This document shows positions 63,315-64,000 of a stretch of DNA of 64,000 nucleotides, piece after piece. How positions within the stretch are numbered: the first letter of the stretch is position 1; the number at the start of each line of letters is the position of its first letter. Location of the stretch: assembly GCF_000189635.1 (NCBI RefSeq), contig NW_002476434.1, forward strand, positions 1,860,001 to 1,924,000, read 5' to 3'. The notes beneath the pieces were generated by a model, which was not told where the DNA came from, made no database searches, and saw only the letters and a list, made by a program, of their open reading frames with translations. The stretch comes from Tetrahymena thermophila SB210. Lineage: Eukaryota > Ciliophora > Oligohymenophorea > Hymenostomatida > Tetrahymenidae. Both the position numbers and the translations under genes were made by a program.

Positions 63315-64000
63315 CATCTAAAAGTGAATAAATTTAAATAGGGATAAAAATTTTTTGTCATTTTTAGCTATTTCTCAATTTATTAGTGTCCTCAGTTTTA
63401 GCTTGACAGGTTTTAATATATATTTTTTAAGCTTTTAAAACTAAAGAATACTCGTGAATATATAAATATTGGAATTCAATTATATTATACGTCAGCAGGA
63501 AAACCAATTTTTTAAGTTCTTATTTATTCTGTATATTAAAATAAAATTAACAGCATTATTAAATAATAGGTATAAAATGAATTTATCATTATAATTTAAA
63601 TAAATTTAAATCACTCTTTATAAAAATGAATAGGAGTTAAGTGAAATATTATTAATTTAAATATTATTTAGAAGTATTATTTTGCCCTGTTAATTCATGA
63701 TATATTAAAGCTTTTCTTTTTTATAGATTATTTTTTCAGAGATAAAATTAGTGTAAAAACTTATTTAATTGTAAGAAAGAAAAATATATTTTATAAAATA
63801 AACATAATCTGAGAAAAAAAAGATTACTTTGATATAAAAAAAATAATTTTTATTAAGTCTAAATAAATAAATACGAAATTATTGTATATTCATTTCTTTT
63901 TTTATTGGCTTGCTTTTTGTGATTGCTTAATGGTACTGAGATAAAGAGATTAAATATTAGCTTATTATGAAGAATCATCTTGATCAACAAAGTAAATAAA
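63315..64000. other. AT-rich DNA to the window end, no gene seen
   Basis: No coding frame, RNA gene or repeat was recognised. The window ends within it. Confidence 0.5.

Noticed and set aside
1-64000. Telomeric repeats, transposase genes, LTR elements or CRISPR-like arrays
   Set aside because: No G-rich telomere-type repeat, transposase or reverse-transcriptase motif, or regularly spaced repeat-spacer pattern was seen. The tandem arrays found have no unique spacers.

Overview
The window looks like a piece of a ciliate macronuclear genome, closest in style to Tetrahymena. It is extremely AT-rich and dense in poly-A/T and microsatellites. Its genes stay open only if TAA and TAG are read as glutamine and TGA is the sole stop. 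The clearest proof is the PHF5A gene, which matches the very conserved family at its full length of 110 residues only under that code. Introns are AT-rich, begin GT and end AG, and are often 43-70 nt.

Layout, left to right: a PHF5A splicing-factor gene (minus strand, 1444-1776); a 6-exon EF-hand protein (plus, 3434-6124); an unresolved stretch with weak coding signals (6888-8800); a DHRS7-like short-chain dehydrogenase (plus, 8810-10286); a tandem array of seven units of about 200 bp (10355-11745); a single-exon serpin (plus, 11908-13047); a 276-residue protein of unknown function (minus, 14441-15271) whose 5' end and upstream DNA are partly duplicated; long intergenic DNA made of tandem duplications (16.3-18.9 kb); a scramblase-like protein (plus, 19752-20666); a TRIM-like zinc-binding/coiled-coil protein (plus, 22044-23963); a 453-residue unknown protein (minus, 25208-26569); a giant 46-exon dynein-heavy-chain-like gene (plus, 28692-53419); a 1,054-residue coiled-coil protein (minus, 54043-57207); and two tandem paralogous membrane-protein genes (minus, 57804-60137 and 60534-62857), the second with one frameshift.

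The centre of interest is the 24.7-kb dynein-like gene. Its 46 exons join without any phase conflict into 6,657 codons, including the stop. The product keeps a recognisable linker, six-domain AAA ring, stalk region and C-terminal domain. However, the nucleotide-binding P-loops of AAA1 to AAA4 are all broken or replaced, and the AAA1 Walker B segment is gone. It is therefore predicted to be a non-motor, pseudo-enzyme dynein heavy chain, comparable in concept to animal DNHD1, enlarged by several acidic or glutamine-rich insertions. The EF-hand protein could share a ciliary setting with it, but the sequence does not show this. There is no operon structure. Genes lie on both strands and are separated by AT-rich spacers that hold several independent tandem duplications. 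No tRNA, rRNA, transposon, telomeric repeat or CRISPR array was recognised.
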